In this document: positions 1-8,824 of the stretch, one piece after another | Layout: the number at the start of each line of letters is the position of its first letter | How positions within the stretch are numbered: the stretch's first letter is position 1 | Assembly: GCA_023957755.1 (NCBI GenBank) | Contig: JAMLGT010000009.1 | Location: 124,001-188,000 of the forward strand | Direction: 5' to 3' | DNA: 64,000 bases | Origin: Chitinophagaceae bacterium | GTDB taxonomy: Bacteria > Bacteroidota > Bacteroidia > Chitinophagales > Chitinophagaceae | Made by a program: the position numbers and the translations under genes | Notes under the pieces: model-generated | Database searches by the model: none | What the model saw: only the letters and a program-made list of their open reading frames with translations | What the model was told of the DNA's origin: nothing

Positions 1-563
1 CATTATATAACGGAGCCAATGATGATGCCAGCGGCACTACGGCGGTGATTATGCTTGCAAAATATTTTAAAGCACTAAATGATAATGAGCGAACACTCAT
101 CTTTGTAGCCTTCACCGCTGAAGAGTCGGGTGGTTATGGTTCCAGATATTTCTCACAGCAACTTAATCCGGATAAGGTAGTTGCAATGTTCAATATCGAA
201 ATGATAGGCACTGATAGCAAGTGGGGCACTAATAGTGCATACATTACGGGGTATGAAAAGACTGATTTCGGACAGATACTTCAGAAGAATTTAGAAGGCA
301 GTAAATTCAGATTTGAGCCAGATCCTTATCCGGAACAAAATCTTTTTATGAGAAGTGACAATGCGACGCTTGCAGCACTCGGTGTGCCGGCACATACTAT
401 CAGTACATCCAAGATGGATAACGAGCCGCATTATCATAAGCAAAGCGATGAGTTTGAAACGCTGGATATGAATAACATGACTGAAGTAATCAAAGGCATT
501 GCGCTCAGCAGTAAGTCTATTATCAGCGGAAAAGACACTCCCACACGGGTAAAGCAGGATTAG
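1..563 (+). CDS. M28 family metallopeptidase, C-terminal part (5' end outside window)
   Basis: The reading frame is open from the window edge; the first complete codon is at position 3. The product starts with NGANDDASGTTAVI, the M28 zinc-site segment in which the Asp bridges two zinc ions. Next come TAEESGGYGS (general-base Glu and zinc ligand Glu), an NIEMIG segment and a late His (EPHYHKQSDEF) that is the last zinc ligand. These are the hallmarks of bacterial M28 aminopeptidases or glutaminyl-cyclase-like enzymes, usually exported in Bacteroidota. The N-terminal third, including any signal peptide, is missing. A Met at 45 is internal to the conserved core, so it is not the start. Array A follows the stop directly. 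Confidence 0.9.
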   Translation, partial: LYNGANDDASGTTAVIMLAKYFKALNDNERTLIFVAFTAEESGGYGSRYFSQQLNPDKVVAMFNIEMIGTDSKWGTNSAYITGYEKTDFGQILQKNLEGSKFRFEPDPYPEQNLFMRSDNATLAALGVPAHTISTSKMDNEPHYHKQSDEFETLDMNNMTEVIKGIALSSKSIISGKDTPTRVKQD

Positions 564-586
564 TTTGGTTTAGGAACTGAATCCAA

Positions 587-850
587 TGTAATTCTAATTC
601 AGGCCTGATACTGGTTTGGTTCTGGCGCAAGCGTCCCGCTTGTGCCTTACTGAAACTTCGTGCTACTTTTATTGAATACAGCACAAGCGGGACGCTTGCG
701 CTATAATGAGTTTGTTTAAGGTTTATTAAGAATTTGTAATAATTGTATTAAATACAGCACAAGCGAGACGCTTGCGCTATAATGAGTTTGTTTAAGGTTT
801 CTTAAGAATTTGTACTAGTTGTATTAAAGACAGCAAAAGCGAGACGCTTG
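587..850. repeat. Palindromic repeat array A (about 77-nt period) with inverted head
   Basis: Three copies of a core reading cagcacaagcgRgacgcttg begin near 678, 755 and 831, so the period is 76-77 nt. The core folds as CAAGCG, a 3-nt loop, CGCTTG. The linkers between copies are also alike (ataatgagtttgtttaagg). A single copy in the opposite orientation (about 624-646) sits at the left end, preceded by a head resembling ctgatactggtttggttctggc. The third copy is decayed. The rest of the gap (851-1085) is AT-rich and I see nothing definite in it. Confidence 0.85.
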
Positions 851-1085
851 ATTTAACGATGTCTGTTAATCAACACTGTTTCTTTCTGATGAGAAAGATG
901 CAATAAAACAAGGATAAAATTAAAATTTCTTCTAATAACTATCAGGATACATCTCGTTTCGGGAAGCTATTATGAGTTCGTAACACATGGCTTGATGATC
1001 AATTCAATTAAATTAGATTTATTAATTTTAGTTACGTTTTCTAAGCGAAGGCAACTTTCACGGCACATCCATAACAAGATTACCA

Positions 1086-1883
1086 ATGCTCACTTCGCAA
1101 ATAGTTCAGGAGAGAGGTAGTCCGGAGCAGTTGATTCTGGGTACTGAGGAATATCGACAATTCCATTCTTATGTAAAGGATAAATTTCTTCCTCGTCCTC
1201 ATGTTTCATTAATTTTCCATTTTGAGGATCGTCCTACAGTTTTTAACGATTCTGAAATTCGTCTGGAATCCTTTTTTGTGGTGCCAATAATCTCCCATGC
1301 GGTAATCCTTGGATTTGACGGGCGTATGGATACGTTTGTTGTCAATTGCAGACCCACAGTTTTTTCTAAACTTTTTGATATTGATTTGTCAAAGTCAACT
1401 GCCCAGCGAATAAAACTTTCTCAACATTTATTCTTTCCATTATGGCGTGAGTTGAAGACCCTCGAAAATAAACACAGTCGGGCTACCTGTTTCTCAAAAT
1501 TCGTCAAGACCCTCACTCCGGTATATACTCCTGACGCTGTGGATCAGCTTTATGATAAAATTGTGGAAAGGGGAATGAATACATCCTTAAAATCGCTGAT
1601 GGATGAATGTAATGCCAGCAAGAGTACACTATTACGGAGATTTATCAGCCGTACTGGTGTTTGCCCGAAAACACTGATGCGAATTGTGAGGCTAAATCAA
1701 CTCTGGAAGTCAGTAAGGGATATAAATAAAAAAATAGATTTTCAGGAAATGGCATATCAGGGAAATTATTTTGATCAGGCACACTTTATCAATGACTTCA
1801 AATCCATTATCGGCGAAACTCCCGGCTCCTTCTTCAGGCGCAATTTGAACGATGTTAGAATACTTTCGGGTACACAGAATTAG
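1086..1883 (+). CDS. AraC-family transcriptional regulator
   Basis: A 265-residue protein. Residues 1-150 form a sensor-like domain of the kind seen in AraC proteins with a DUF6597-type N-terminus (PHVSLIFHFEDRP, then FVVNCRPTVFSKLFDID). Residues 155-255 hold the two helix-turn-helix motifs of AraC/XylS proteins: SLKSLMDECNASKSTLLRRF for the first, then DFQEMAYQGNYFDQAHFINDFK and the typical ending GETPGSFFRR for the second. It probably binds DNA in response to an unknown ligand. It lies 85 nt upstream of an OmpA-like gene whose leader has a perfect inverted repeat, so local control is possible but unproven. The ATG at 1086 is the first start in frame. Confidence 0.85.
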   Translation: MLTSQIVQERGSPEQLILGTEEYRQFHSYVKDKFLPRPHVSLIFHFEDRPTVFNDSEIRLESFFVVPIISHAVILGFDGRMDTFVVNCRPTVFSKLFDIDLSKSTAQRIKLSQHLFFPLWRELKTLENKHSRATCFSKFVKTLTPVYTPDAVDQLYDKIVERGMNTSLKSLMDECNASKSTLLRRFISRTGVCPKTLMRIVRLNQLWKSVRDINKKIDFQEMAYQGNYFDQAHFINDFKSIIGETPGSFFRRNLNDVRILSGTQN

Positions 1884-1929
1884 CCGTTAAATTGAGACTT
1901 TTTTCCAATTTTAAACAAAGGCTGGAAGG

Positions 1930-1960
1930 TATTTTTGATATCCACAGTGAATCAAAAATA
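1930..1960. promoter_or_regulatory. Inverted repeat just upstream of the OmpA-like gene
   Basis: Arms of 10 nt (1930-1939 and 1951-1960, TATTTTTGAT and ATCAAAAATA) match perfectly around an 11-nt spacer. The arm centres are 21 bp apart, two helical turns, which suits a dimeric regulator. It ends 8 nt before the ATG at 1969, so it could instead act as an RNA hairpin over the translation start. I see no T-tract, so it is not an obvious terminator for the AraC gene. Confidence 0.5.
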
Positions 1961-1968
1961 TCAGAGCC

Positions 1969-3285
1969 ATGATTGCAAAGTATTCAAAACTCATTCTGTT
2001 GCTGATTGCACTTTCATGGAGTGCAGAAAGTGCCTATTCCCAGATTTTTAAGAAAGTGAAGGAGAGGGTAAAAGAGACGGTTGAAAACAAAGTTGTAAAT
2101 AAGGCCGGTGAGGCAACTGAAAATACCATGGATAAGATGGAGGGAAAAGCTAAAGGGAAGTCCTCGCCAGATAAAAAGAACAGAGAAGGGAATGAAAATG
2201 ATGAGGAAAATGCAAAACCTGAATCAGATAAGAGTGAGACTGTAATAGGCCCAAGACCAGCACAATCCACCCTGTCCGACTATTCTAATTATGATTTTGT
2301 GCCAGGAAGTAAAATAATTTTCTATTATGATTTAGCGGGTGAAAGAGATGCTGAAATTCCGGGAAGGATGATGATAGATGAAGGAGCTGGAGAGGTGCAG
2401 ACTTTTAAAGGTGAGAAAGTATTATATGTGCCATCTCCGGGACAATTGTGGATGAGACCCGCCATGGAGGAGAGTAGCTATTTGCCATCACAGTTTACTT
2501 TTGAGTTCGATGTATTGTCAAATGGAGTAGGGGGTTCAACTGCCGGTACTTCAAGGATAACCCTGTACTTCAGGAGTGCTAACCAGGATAAGATGGGAGG
2601 GTCTGCTGTCGTGTTGGCAAGTCTTCAGGGGATATCCGGGGATGAAGGTTTCTATGGTTTTGAGGCGATGGATGAATCCGAAAATGTATCGGGTACCGGT
2701 TTTCATGCTTTTCCTGCAAAAGCCAATCGCCAGGCAATGGACAATTGGCGACATGTGGCGGTGTATGTGAATAAAAATATAGCTAAGTTATACATTGATC
2801 AGCACCGCATTGGTATTCTCAATCAGGTGTTGCCCGGGAAAGCCACCAACCTATCTATTGAAGTTAGCAACTCTGAACAACCGGTTATGTTTAAGAATTT
2901 CAGGCTTGCGGCAGGAGGAACAGATGCCTATGAAAAGGTAATGACCGATGGAAAGTTTATAGCTTATGGTATTCAATTTGACGTGAACAAATCTATATTA
3001 AAACCTGAGTCTATGGGCACAATTAATGAGGTGGTCAAAATGTTGAAATCGAATCCTGAACTCAAATTGGAAATTGGTGGTCATACTGATAGCGATGGGT
3101 CAGCAGAAAGAAATAATACCTTATCTCAGGAGCGTGCTAACGCTGTTAAGAAACAGATGGTGAGTATGGGGATTGACGCGGCACGACTCACTACCAAAGG
3201 CTACGGTTCATCAAAACCAATCGCTGAAAATAATTCTGTAGAAAATAAGGCAAGGAATCGTAGAGTGGAGTTTGTAAGGAAATAG
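1969..3285 (+). CDS. OmpA-family envelope protein with central LamG-like domain
   Basis: A 438-residue protein. Residues 1-25 are a signal peptide ending AYSQ. Residues 26-95 are very charged and Lys/Glu-rich (KKVKERVKETVENKV), probably helical or disordered. Residues 110-315 look like a LamG/concanavalin-type beta sandwich (FTFEFDVLSNG, WRHVAVYVN, LYIDQHRIG). Residues 330-438 are an OmpA C-terminal peptidoglycan-binding domain with the family signature (GGHTDSDGSAERNNTLSQER, then TKGYGSSKPI and NRRVEF). It is likely periplasmic or outer-membrane associated and anchored to the cell wall. The LamG domain may bind sugar or protein. Array B follows the stop. Confidence 0.85.
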   Translation: MIAKYSKLILLLIALSWSAESAYSQIFKKVKERVKETVENKVVNKAGEATENTMDKMEGKAKGKSSPDKKNREGNENDEENAKPESDKSETVIGPRPAQSTLSDYSNYDFVPGSKIIFYYDLAGERDAEIPGRMMIDEGAGEVQTFKGEKVLYVPSPGQLWMRPAMEESSYLPSQFTFEFDVLSNGVGGSTAGTSRITLYFRSANQDKMGGSAVVLASLQGISGDEGFYGFEAMDESENVSGTGFHAFPAKANRQAMDNWRHVAVYVNKNIAKLYIDQHRIGILNQVLPGKATNLSIEVSNSEQPVMFKNFRLAAGGTDAYEKVMTDGKFIAYGIQFDVNKSILKPESMGTINEVVKMLKSNPELKLEIGGHTDSDGSAERNNTLSQERANAVKKQMVSMGIDAARLTTKGYGSSKPIAENNSVENKARNRRVEFVRK

Positions 3286-3366
3286 ATAGACGTTTCCGCA
3301 TTCTGGCATAAACGCACCTTCTTCCAGCCTAATTCTGGTCTAAATCTAGTCTGACTCTGGCGCAAG

Positions 3367-3557
3367 CGGACGCTTTCCCAATAAAGAGCGGTGGCCGGAC
3401 AAACGCGCGGAGCGATCGGGTTGTCCTTGACTTTTTTGGTTACTTTTTGGGTCAAGCCAAAAAGTGACAAAAGAAATTTGAATCTTCATATTCTCGGACT
3501 AATTCCGGCGCAATCGGACGCTTGCGCTATGAAGTTTTTTATGAATTAAGTACAGCA
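3367..3557. repeat. 191-bp direct duplication inside array B, copy 1
   Basis: This segment recurs 244 nt downstream with two mismatches (3391/3635 and 3532/3776). It carries a stem-loop, GTTACTTTTTGG (3439-3450) pairing with CCAAAAAGTGAC (3457-3468). The loop segment GTCAAG (3451-3456) can instead pair with CTTGAC at 3426-3431. From memory, closely similar stem-loop sequence is frequent between genes in Bacteroidota genomes. Confidence 0.9.
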
Positions 3558-3610
3558 CAATCGAGATGCTTGCGCTATGGAGTTTTTTTATGTATTAAGT
3601 ACAGCACAAT

Positions 3611-3801
3611 CGGACGCTTTCCCAATAAAGAGCGTTGGCCGGACAAACGCGCGGAGCGATCGGGTTGTCCTTGACTTTTTTGGTTACTTTTTGGGTCAAG
3701 CCAAAAAGTGACAAAAGAAATTTGAATCTTCATATTCTCGGACTAATTCCGGCGCAATCGGACGCTTGCGCTATGGAGTTTTTTATGAATTAAGTACAGC
3801 A
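3611..3801. repeat. 191-bp direct duplication inside array B, copy 2
   Basis: Near-identical to 3367-3557. The 244-nt offset equals about five units of the 48-49-nt array, which fits duplication by slippage or unequal exchange within the array. Confidence 0.9.
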
Positions 3802-4316
3802 AAGTGCAGACGCTTTACATGGAGGTTTTTGAATTAAGTACAGCACAAGCGGACGCTTGCGCTATGGAGTTTTTTATGAATTAAGTACAGCACAAGCGAG
3901 ACGCTTGCGCTATGGAGGTTTTTTTGAATTAAGTACAGCACAAGCGGACGCTTGCGCTATGGAGTTTTTTTATGAATTAAGTACAGCACAAGCGAGATGC
4001 TTGCGCTATGAAGTTTTTTTATGAATTAAGTACAGCACAAGCGAGACGCTTGCGCTATTGAGGTTTTTATGAATTAAGTACAGCACAAGCGGACGCTTGC
4101 GCTATGAAGGGATTATTTGTATTAGCTACAGCACAAGCGAGACGCTTGCGCTATAGAGTTTTTTTTGAATTAAGTACAGCACAAGCGGACGCTTGCGCTA
4201 TGAAGGGATTATTTGTATTAGCTACAGCACAAGCGAGACGCTTGCGCAATAAAGGAGACGCTTGCGCTATAGAGGGGCTGATAACTTATTTTTATCTGGC
4301 ATCTGCCAAACGTCGA

Positions 4317-6425
4317 TTATTCCCAATACTGCATTCCCAGATTATACATTACGAAACTCCAGATGTCTGCCGCTTCTTCTATGGCTTTGCCAATTGGCTT
4401 TCCTGCACCATGCCCAGCTTTCGTATCGATCCTAATTAGAACAGGGTTTCTGCCTACATTATCTTCCTGGAGAGTAGCAGCAAATTTAAAGCTGTGTGCA
4501 GGTACTACGCGGTCGTCATGATCCGCAGTAGTGACGAGGGTGGCAGGGTAGGAAACTCCTTTTTTTAAATTATGAAGTGGAGAATAACTATAAAGATTCT
4601 TGAAGTCTGCTTCGCTTTTATCACTTCTGCCATATTCGGTTGCCCATGCCCATCCGATGGTAAACTGGTGGTAACGCAACATATCCATTACCCCTACCTG
4701 GGGAATGGCTACCCTGAATAAGTCGGGACGCTGTGTCATTACTGCACCAACCAGCAGCCCACCATTACTACCCCCTCGCACGGCAATTTTATTTTTATTA
4801 GTATAGCTTTCTTTTATAAGGTATTCAGCTGCGGCAATCATGTCGTTGAACACATTCTGTTTGTTGAGTAACATCCCTGCCTGATGCCAGGCTTCTCCAT
4901 ACTCGTTTCCACCGCGCAGATTTACTACTGCATATATGCCCCCCTGTTCTACAAAGAATGCATTAGAAACTGAAAATCCTGGTGTGAGTGGAATGTTGAA
5001 GCCTCCGTACCCATAAAGTAAGACAGGATTGTTGCCGTCTTTTTTAATACCCTTTTTGTAGGTGATAAACATCGGGACACGCGTACCATCTTTGCTTGTG
5101 AAGAATAACTGTTCAGTCACCATGTTCTCTGTATTCATCTTTACTTCATCTCTACGGTAGAGTGTGCTGGTTCCTGTATTGATATCATATCGATATATGC
5201 TGTTTGGTGAATTGAAAGAGCTGAACGAGTAATAGAACTCATTATCTTTCTTCTTTCCGTTAAAGCCAGTAGCAGAGCCGATTCCGGGTAATTTTATTTC
5301 GTGCGAAATCTTGCCATCATAATCAGCCTGATATACCCGTGAGGATGCATCTTTGAGATAAGTAAGGAACAGCCTGCCTCCTGCAGTCCCTACTGATTCC
5401 AGAAATTCATTTTTTTCAGGCACAAGGGTATGCCAGTTTTCTTTTGCAGGGTTCCCGGGATCAATCGAAACCAGACGGTAGTTAGGAGCATCAATATTAG
5501 TTCGTACCAGAATGCGGTCTCCGTCATTATCAATCACGTCATTCTCTCCTTCGAATCCGGGAATCAAAACACTAAATTCTTTTTGCCGGGATTTCATGTC
5601 CTTGATTCGGATTTCAGATCCACTGGTACCTCTGGAAATAACCAGAATCAGGAAACGGCCATCTTCTGTAAGGCCTGCTCCTACATTTTGGAGCGGCTGG
5701 GCTTTATCTTCATAAATAAGTTTATCCCTGCTCTGTGGGGTACCTATTTTGTGGTAATAAACCGCATGAAATTGGTTTTGGGTGGTCAGCATATCTTTAT
5801 CGTTGGGTTTGGGGTACCGGCTATAATAAAAGCCGTCACCTCCGTTCCATGAGATACCGCTGAATTTTATAAAGTGTATCTCGTCTTTTAGGAGCTGCCT
5901 GTTTTCCACGTTCATGACTCGTGCAATCTGCCAGTCGCTTCCTGAACTGGATACCAGGTAGGCTGCGTACTTATTATTCTTGCTAAACGAAAGTCCCGAC
6001 ATGGCTACGGTGCCGTCTTTGCTCAGTGTGTTGGGGTCAATAAATACTTCAGGTGTTTCATTAAGCTCCTTCAAACGGTAAAGTACAGATTGGTTTTGCA
6101 AACCATTATTTTTATAGAAATAGTAGTAATCTCCTTCTTTAAAAGGACCGCTATATCGTGGATAGTTCCACAATTTTTTGAGCCTATTTCTAATAAGTGT
6201 TCTGTAGGGGATACTCGACAGGTATTTCTCTGTTACGGCATTTTCTTCGTTTACCCAGGCTTTGGTTTCTTCACTATTGTCGTCTTCCAGCCATCTGTAA
6301 GGGTCTTTGACGACGGTTCCGAAGTAGTTATCCGTCTGATCCACTTTTCGGGTTTGCGGATAATTAATCTGAGAAAAGGTTTCAGTACTTACCATTGCAA
6401 ACGAAATAAGAAGGAGATATTTCAT
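4317..6425 (-). CDS. Prolyl oligopeptidase (S9A family), exported
   Basis: A 702-residue serine peptidase that cleaves short peptides after proline. A signal peptide (residues 1-19, ending TFSQ) predicts a periplasmic location. Residues 20-430 form the propeller gate and start with the family pattern YPQTRKVDQTDNYFGT...DPYRWLEDD. The C-terminal alpha/beta-hydrolase domain has GGSNGG (Ser about 553), DHDDRVVP (Asp about 638) and GHGAGKP (His 672), so the triad is complete and the length is normal for the family. It converges with the OmpA-like gene across array B, and array C lies upstream of its start. Confidence 0.95.
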   Translation of the reverse strand: MKYLLLISFAMVSTETFSQINYPQTRKVDQTDNYFGTVVKDPYRWLEDDNSEETKAWVNEENAVTEKYLSSIPYRTLIRNRLKKLWNYPRYSGPFKEGDYYYFYKNNGLQNQSVLYRLKELNETPEVFIDPNTLSKDGTVAMSGLSFSKNNKYAAYLVSSSGSDWQIARVMNVENRQLLKDEIHFIKFSGISWNGGDGFYYSRYPKPNDKDMLTTQNQFHAVYYHKIGTPQSRDKLIYEDKAQPLQNVGAGLTEDGRFLILVISRGTSGSEIRIKDMKSRQKEFSVLIPGFEGENDVIDNDGDRILVRTNIDAPNYRLVSIDPGNPAKENWHTLVPEKNEFLESVGTAGGRLFLTYLKDASSRVYQADYDGKISHEIKLPGIGSATGFNGKKKDNEFYYSFSSFNSPNSIYRYDINTGTSTLYRRDEVKMNTENMVTEQLFFTSKDGTRVPMFITYKKGIKKDGNNPVLLYGYGGFNIPLTPGFSVSNAFFVEQGGIYAVVNLRGGNEYGEAWHQAGMLLNKQNVFNDMIAAAEYLIKESYTNKNKIAVRGGSNGGLLVGAVMTQRPDLFRVAIPQVGVMDMLRYHQFTIGWAWATEYGRSDKSEADFKNLYSYSPLHNLKKGVSYPATLVTTADHDDRVVPAHSFKFAATLQEDNVGRNPVLIRIDTKAGHGAGKPIGKAIEEAADIWSFVMYNLGMQYWE

Positions 6426-6489
6426 GGTGGATTTGTTTATTCTGCATGAAGGTAAATAAATCCTTGGTTACAAAATGGATTTTGTGCTA

Positions 6490-6845
6490 CTCTAATCCTG
6501 GCCTGATTCCGGTGCAAGCGTTTCAATTGTTCCTTACTGAACATAGTGCCATTTGTATTTATGACAGCACAAGCGAGACGCTTGCGCTATGGAGGATTAT
6601 TTGTTTTAGGTACAGCACAAGCGGGATGCTTGCGCTATAGAGGGCTATAGAGGGCCATTTGTATTTATGACAGCACAAGCGAGACGCTTGCGCTATGAAG
6701 GGATTATTTGTATTAAGTACAGCGCAAGCGGGACGCTTGCGCTATAGAGGGCTATTTGTATTTATGACAGCACAAGCGGGATGCTTGCGCTATAGAGGAT
6801 TATTTGTATAAGGTACAGCACAAGCGAGACGCTCGCGCTATAAAG
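6490..6845. repeat. Palindromic tandem array C (about 48-nt period)
   Basis: Core copies begin near 6565, 6613, 6671, 6720, 6768 and 6816, mostly 48 nt apart. The one 58-nt step comes from a local 10-nt duplication (agagggctat). The left end has the same kind of head as array A (ctggcctgattccggtgcaagcg, then ttccttactgaaca). The array sits between the start of the prolyl oligopeptidase gene and the end of fabD and occupies most of the 457-nt gap. Confidence 0.9.
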
Positions 6846-6882
6846 AGGCTGCGGATGATATCGAAGGAATTGGGATAGCAAT

Positions 6883-7761
6883 TTATCCTAGTCCTGATGT
6901 CTGTATTTCGCGGTTGATCTTGGCTATTAGCCCCTGTAACACTTTGCCCGGTCCACATTCGGTGAATTGAGTGGCGCCATCACTGATCATCGCCTGTACT
7001 AACTGTGTCCATCTTACAGGGCCGGTTAGCTGGCTTACCAGATTCGCCTGAATGGATTTGGGGGCTGATACAGCCTCGGCCACAAAGTTTTGATAAACGG
7101 GGCAAATTGGTGTGTGGAATTGCGTGTCGTAAATAGCTGCCTCCAGTTCTTCTCTTGCAGGCTCCATGAGCGGTGAATGAAAGGCGCCTCCCACCTGCAA
7201 GGGTAATGCCCGCTTTGCACCTGCTTCTTTCATTAATATACAAGCCTCTTCAATGCCTTTGATGGATCCTGAAATTACAATTTGTCCGGGACAGTTGTAA
7301 TTGGCAGGAACCACAATTTCTTTTATTTGAGCACATACCTCCTCTACTTTGGCATCGTCCAGACCAAGAATGGCAGCCATAGTAGAAGGATTCTGTTCGC
7401 ACGCTGCCTGCATGGCGCTGGCACGGACACTCACCAGCCTGAGTGCGTCCTCGAAATGCAAAGCTTCATTTGCTACCAAAGCGGAAAACTCGCCCAGTGA
7501 GTGGCCTGCTACCATATCGGGCCGTGCCGCTGCCAATGTCTTAAACGCGATTACCGAATGGAGAAATACTGCCGGTTGTGTTACCTTAGTTTGTGTCAAT
7601 TCTTCGGCCGTGCCCTCAAACATAATGTCTGAAATTCTGAAGCCAAGAATCTCATTTGCCTGTTCGAAGAGTTCTTTTGCAAGGTTATTCTCCTCGTAGA
7701 GTTGTTTGCCCATGCCGGTAAACTGTGCGCCCTGACCGGGAAATACAAAAGCGTGTGCCAT
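6883..7761 (-). CDS. fabD: Malonyl-CoA:ACP transacylase FabD
   Basis: A 292-residue cytosolic enzyme that moves malonyl from CoA to acyl carrier protein at the entry of fatty acid synthesis. It shows GQGAQFTGMG near the N-terminus, the nucleophile elbow GHSLGEFSA (Ser88), and GGAFHSPLM with the catalytic His195. Length and motif order are normal. It is the last gene of a four-gene minus-strand operon and starts 3 nt after folE. Other fab genes are absent, so this is a stand-alone fabD in an operon otherwise devoted to pterins. Confidence 0.97.
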   Translation of the reverse strand: MAHAFVFPGQGAQFTGMGKQLYEENNLAKELFEQANEILGFRISDIMFEGTAEELTQTKVTQPAVFLHSVIAFKTLAAARPDMVAGHSLGEFSALVANEALHFEDALRLVSVRASAMQAACEQNPSTMAAILGLDDAKVEEVCAQIKEIVVPANYNCPGQIVISGSIKGIEEACILMKEAGAKRALPLQVGGAFHSPLMEPAREELEAAIYDTQFHTPICPVYQNFVAEAVSAPKSIQANLVSQLTGPVRWTQLVQAMISDGATQFTECGPGKVLQGLIAKINREIQTSGLG

Positions 7762-7764
7762 ATA

Positions 7765-8370
7765 TTATCTTCTTTTAATTAGGTCTGATTGTATCAGGTT
7801 GATAAATTCGTTGCGGGTGCTTTGCTTTTCAAATTCTCCAATGAATGCTGAGGTGGTCGTCACAGAGTTTTGTTTCTCTATTCCGCGCATCATCATGCAA
7901 AGATGCTCACATTCTATTACTACAGCCACACCGTGTGGTTTCAATGCTTCGTGAATAGCCATTAAGATTTCATGTGTCAGGCGTTCTTGTACCTGAAGGC
8001 GACGCGAGAAAGCATCCACCACCCTGGCAATCTTGCTCAGACCGGTGATCCAACCGTTAGGGATATACGCGATGTGCGCTTTGCCGAAGAAAGGTAGCAT
8101 GTGATGTTCGCAAAGGCTGTAGAGTTCTATGTTTTTCACTATTACCATTTCGCTGACGGGTTCGTGAAATTTTGCAGAATTCAGGATTTCTATAGGATTT
8201 TTATGATAACCCTGTACAGCAAACTGCATCCATTTAGCCACTCTTTCAGGGGTCTTTAATAATCCTTCACGACTGCTGTCTTCACCAATCAAATCCAGAA
8301 TAGATTTATAATTCTTCATCAGAGATGTGGTCGTCTTCTTGTCGTACTCTTCAATTTTTTTGTAAGCCAT
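7765..8370 (-). CDS. folE: GTP cyclohydrolase I
   Basis: A 201-residue enzyme that converts GTP to 7,8-dihydroneopterin triphosphate, the first step of folate, tetrahydropterin and queuosine-type pathways. Zinc ligands are visible: Cys87 and His90 in [11 protein letters not shown] and Cys158 in [11 protein letters not shown]. The substrate-binding run [20 protein letters not shown] is intact. It sits 22 nt after one PTPS paralog and 3 nt before fabD. Its product is the substrate of the two enzymes encoded just upstream, so the operon links two successive steps. Confidence 0.97.
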   Translation of the reverse strand: MAYKKIEEYDKKTTTSLMKNYKSILDLIGEDSSREGLLKTPERVAKWMQFAVQGYHKNPIEILNSAKFHEPVSEMVIVKNIELYSLCEHHMLPFFGKAHIAYIPNGWITGLSKIARVVDAFSRRLQVQERLTHEILMAIHEALKPHGVAVVIECEHLCMMMRGIEKQNSVTTTSAFIGEFEKQSTRNEFINLIQSDLIKRR

Positions 8371-8392
8371 TATTCTTTATATTTTTTTAATT

Positions 8393-8821
8393 CTATGCCG
8401 GATACTCTGCGTAATTTTTTTGTGTTTCGTACACTCTTATCGTAAGGTCGTGTTCAGGATTGATCTCAGGACGGAGTAGTCCATGAATGACTATAGCAAT
8501 ATTCTCGACTGTGGGGTTCAGATGTTTGAAATCATCAACATCCAGATTCAGGTTTTTGTGGTCAAATCTTTTCAGTACCCTCGATTTGATAGTCTCACTT
8601 AGTGTTTTCAGGTTTACCAGAAATCCGGTTTTGGGGTCGGGGATGCCTGTTATTTTTACTTCCAGTTCGTAGTTATGCCCGTGGTATCCCGGGTTATTGC
8701 ATTTGCCGAATACTTCATAATTGGTTTGCTCATCCCAGCCATCGTGATGTAGCCTGTGCGCTGCACAGAAAAATTCCTTTCGGAAGACGGATACTCGGTT
8801 TGTTATTTTATTCACATTCAT
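8393..8821 (-). CDS. 6-pyruvoyl-/6-carboxy-tetrahydropterin synthase family, paralog 1
   Basis: A 142-residue zinc enzyme acting on dihydroneopterin triphosphate. Zinc ligands are His22 (CAAHRL), His47 and His49 (YHGHNYE). The catalytic Cys41 stands six residues before the first His of HGH (CNNPGYHGH). That spacing and the FGKCNNP context match animal PTPS better than the CxxxHGH spacing of classic QueD. Asp87-His88 and Glu132 complete the site. It could supply queuosine (QueD role) or a tetrahydropterin cofactor; sequence alone does not decide. It starts 3 nt after paralog 2. Confidence 0.9.
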   Translation of the reverse strand: MNVNKITNRVSVFRKEFFCAAHRLHHDGWDEQTNYEVFGKCNNPGYHGHNYELEVKITGIPDPKTGFLVNLKTLSETIKSRVLKRFDHKNLNLDVDDFKHLNPTVENIAIVIHGLLRPEINPEHDLTIRVYETQKNYAEYPA

Positions 8822-8824
8822 TTA

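Larger units (their letters stand above)
3337..4275. repeat. Palindromic tandem array B (about 48-nt period)
   Basis: The whole gap between two converging genes is filled by repeats. Core copies (cagcacaagcgRgacgcttgcg) begin near 3553, 3602, 3797, 3841, 3888, 3936, 3984, 4033, 4081, 4129, 4177 and 4225, and most steps are 48-49 nt. The linkers are also conserved (ggagttttttatgaattaagta), with a second linker type (gaagggattatttgtattag) near the right end. Cores alternate between loops of 2 nt (GA) and 3 nt (AGA). Head-like sequences (ctaattccggcgcaa) occur near 3337, 3498 and 3742. No protein-coding gene is credible here. Confidence 0.9.

Noticed and set aside
3500-4275. CRISPR array
   Set aside because: The 48-nt units have conserved linkers as well as conserved cores, so there are no unique spacers, and no cas genes are present.
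4104-4439. ORF coding 16-residue repeats (MKGLFVLATAQARRLR)
   Set aside because: It exists only because 48 nt is 16 codons and array B stays in frame; it also runs into the prolyl oligopeptidase gene on the other strand.
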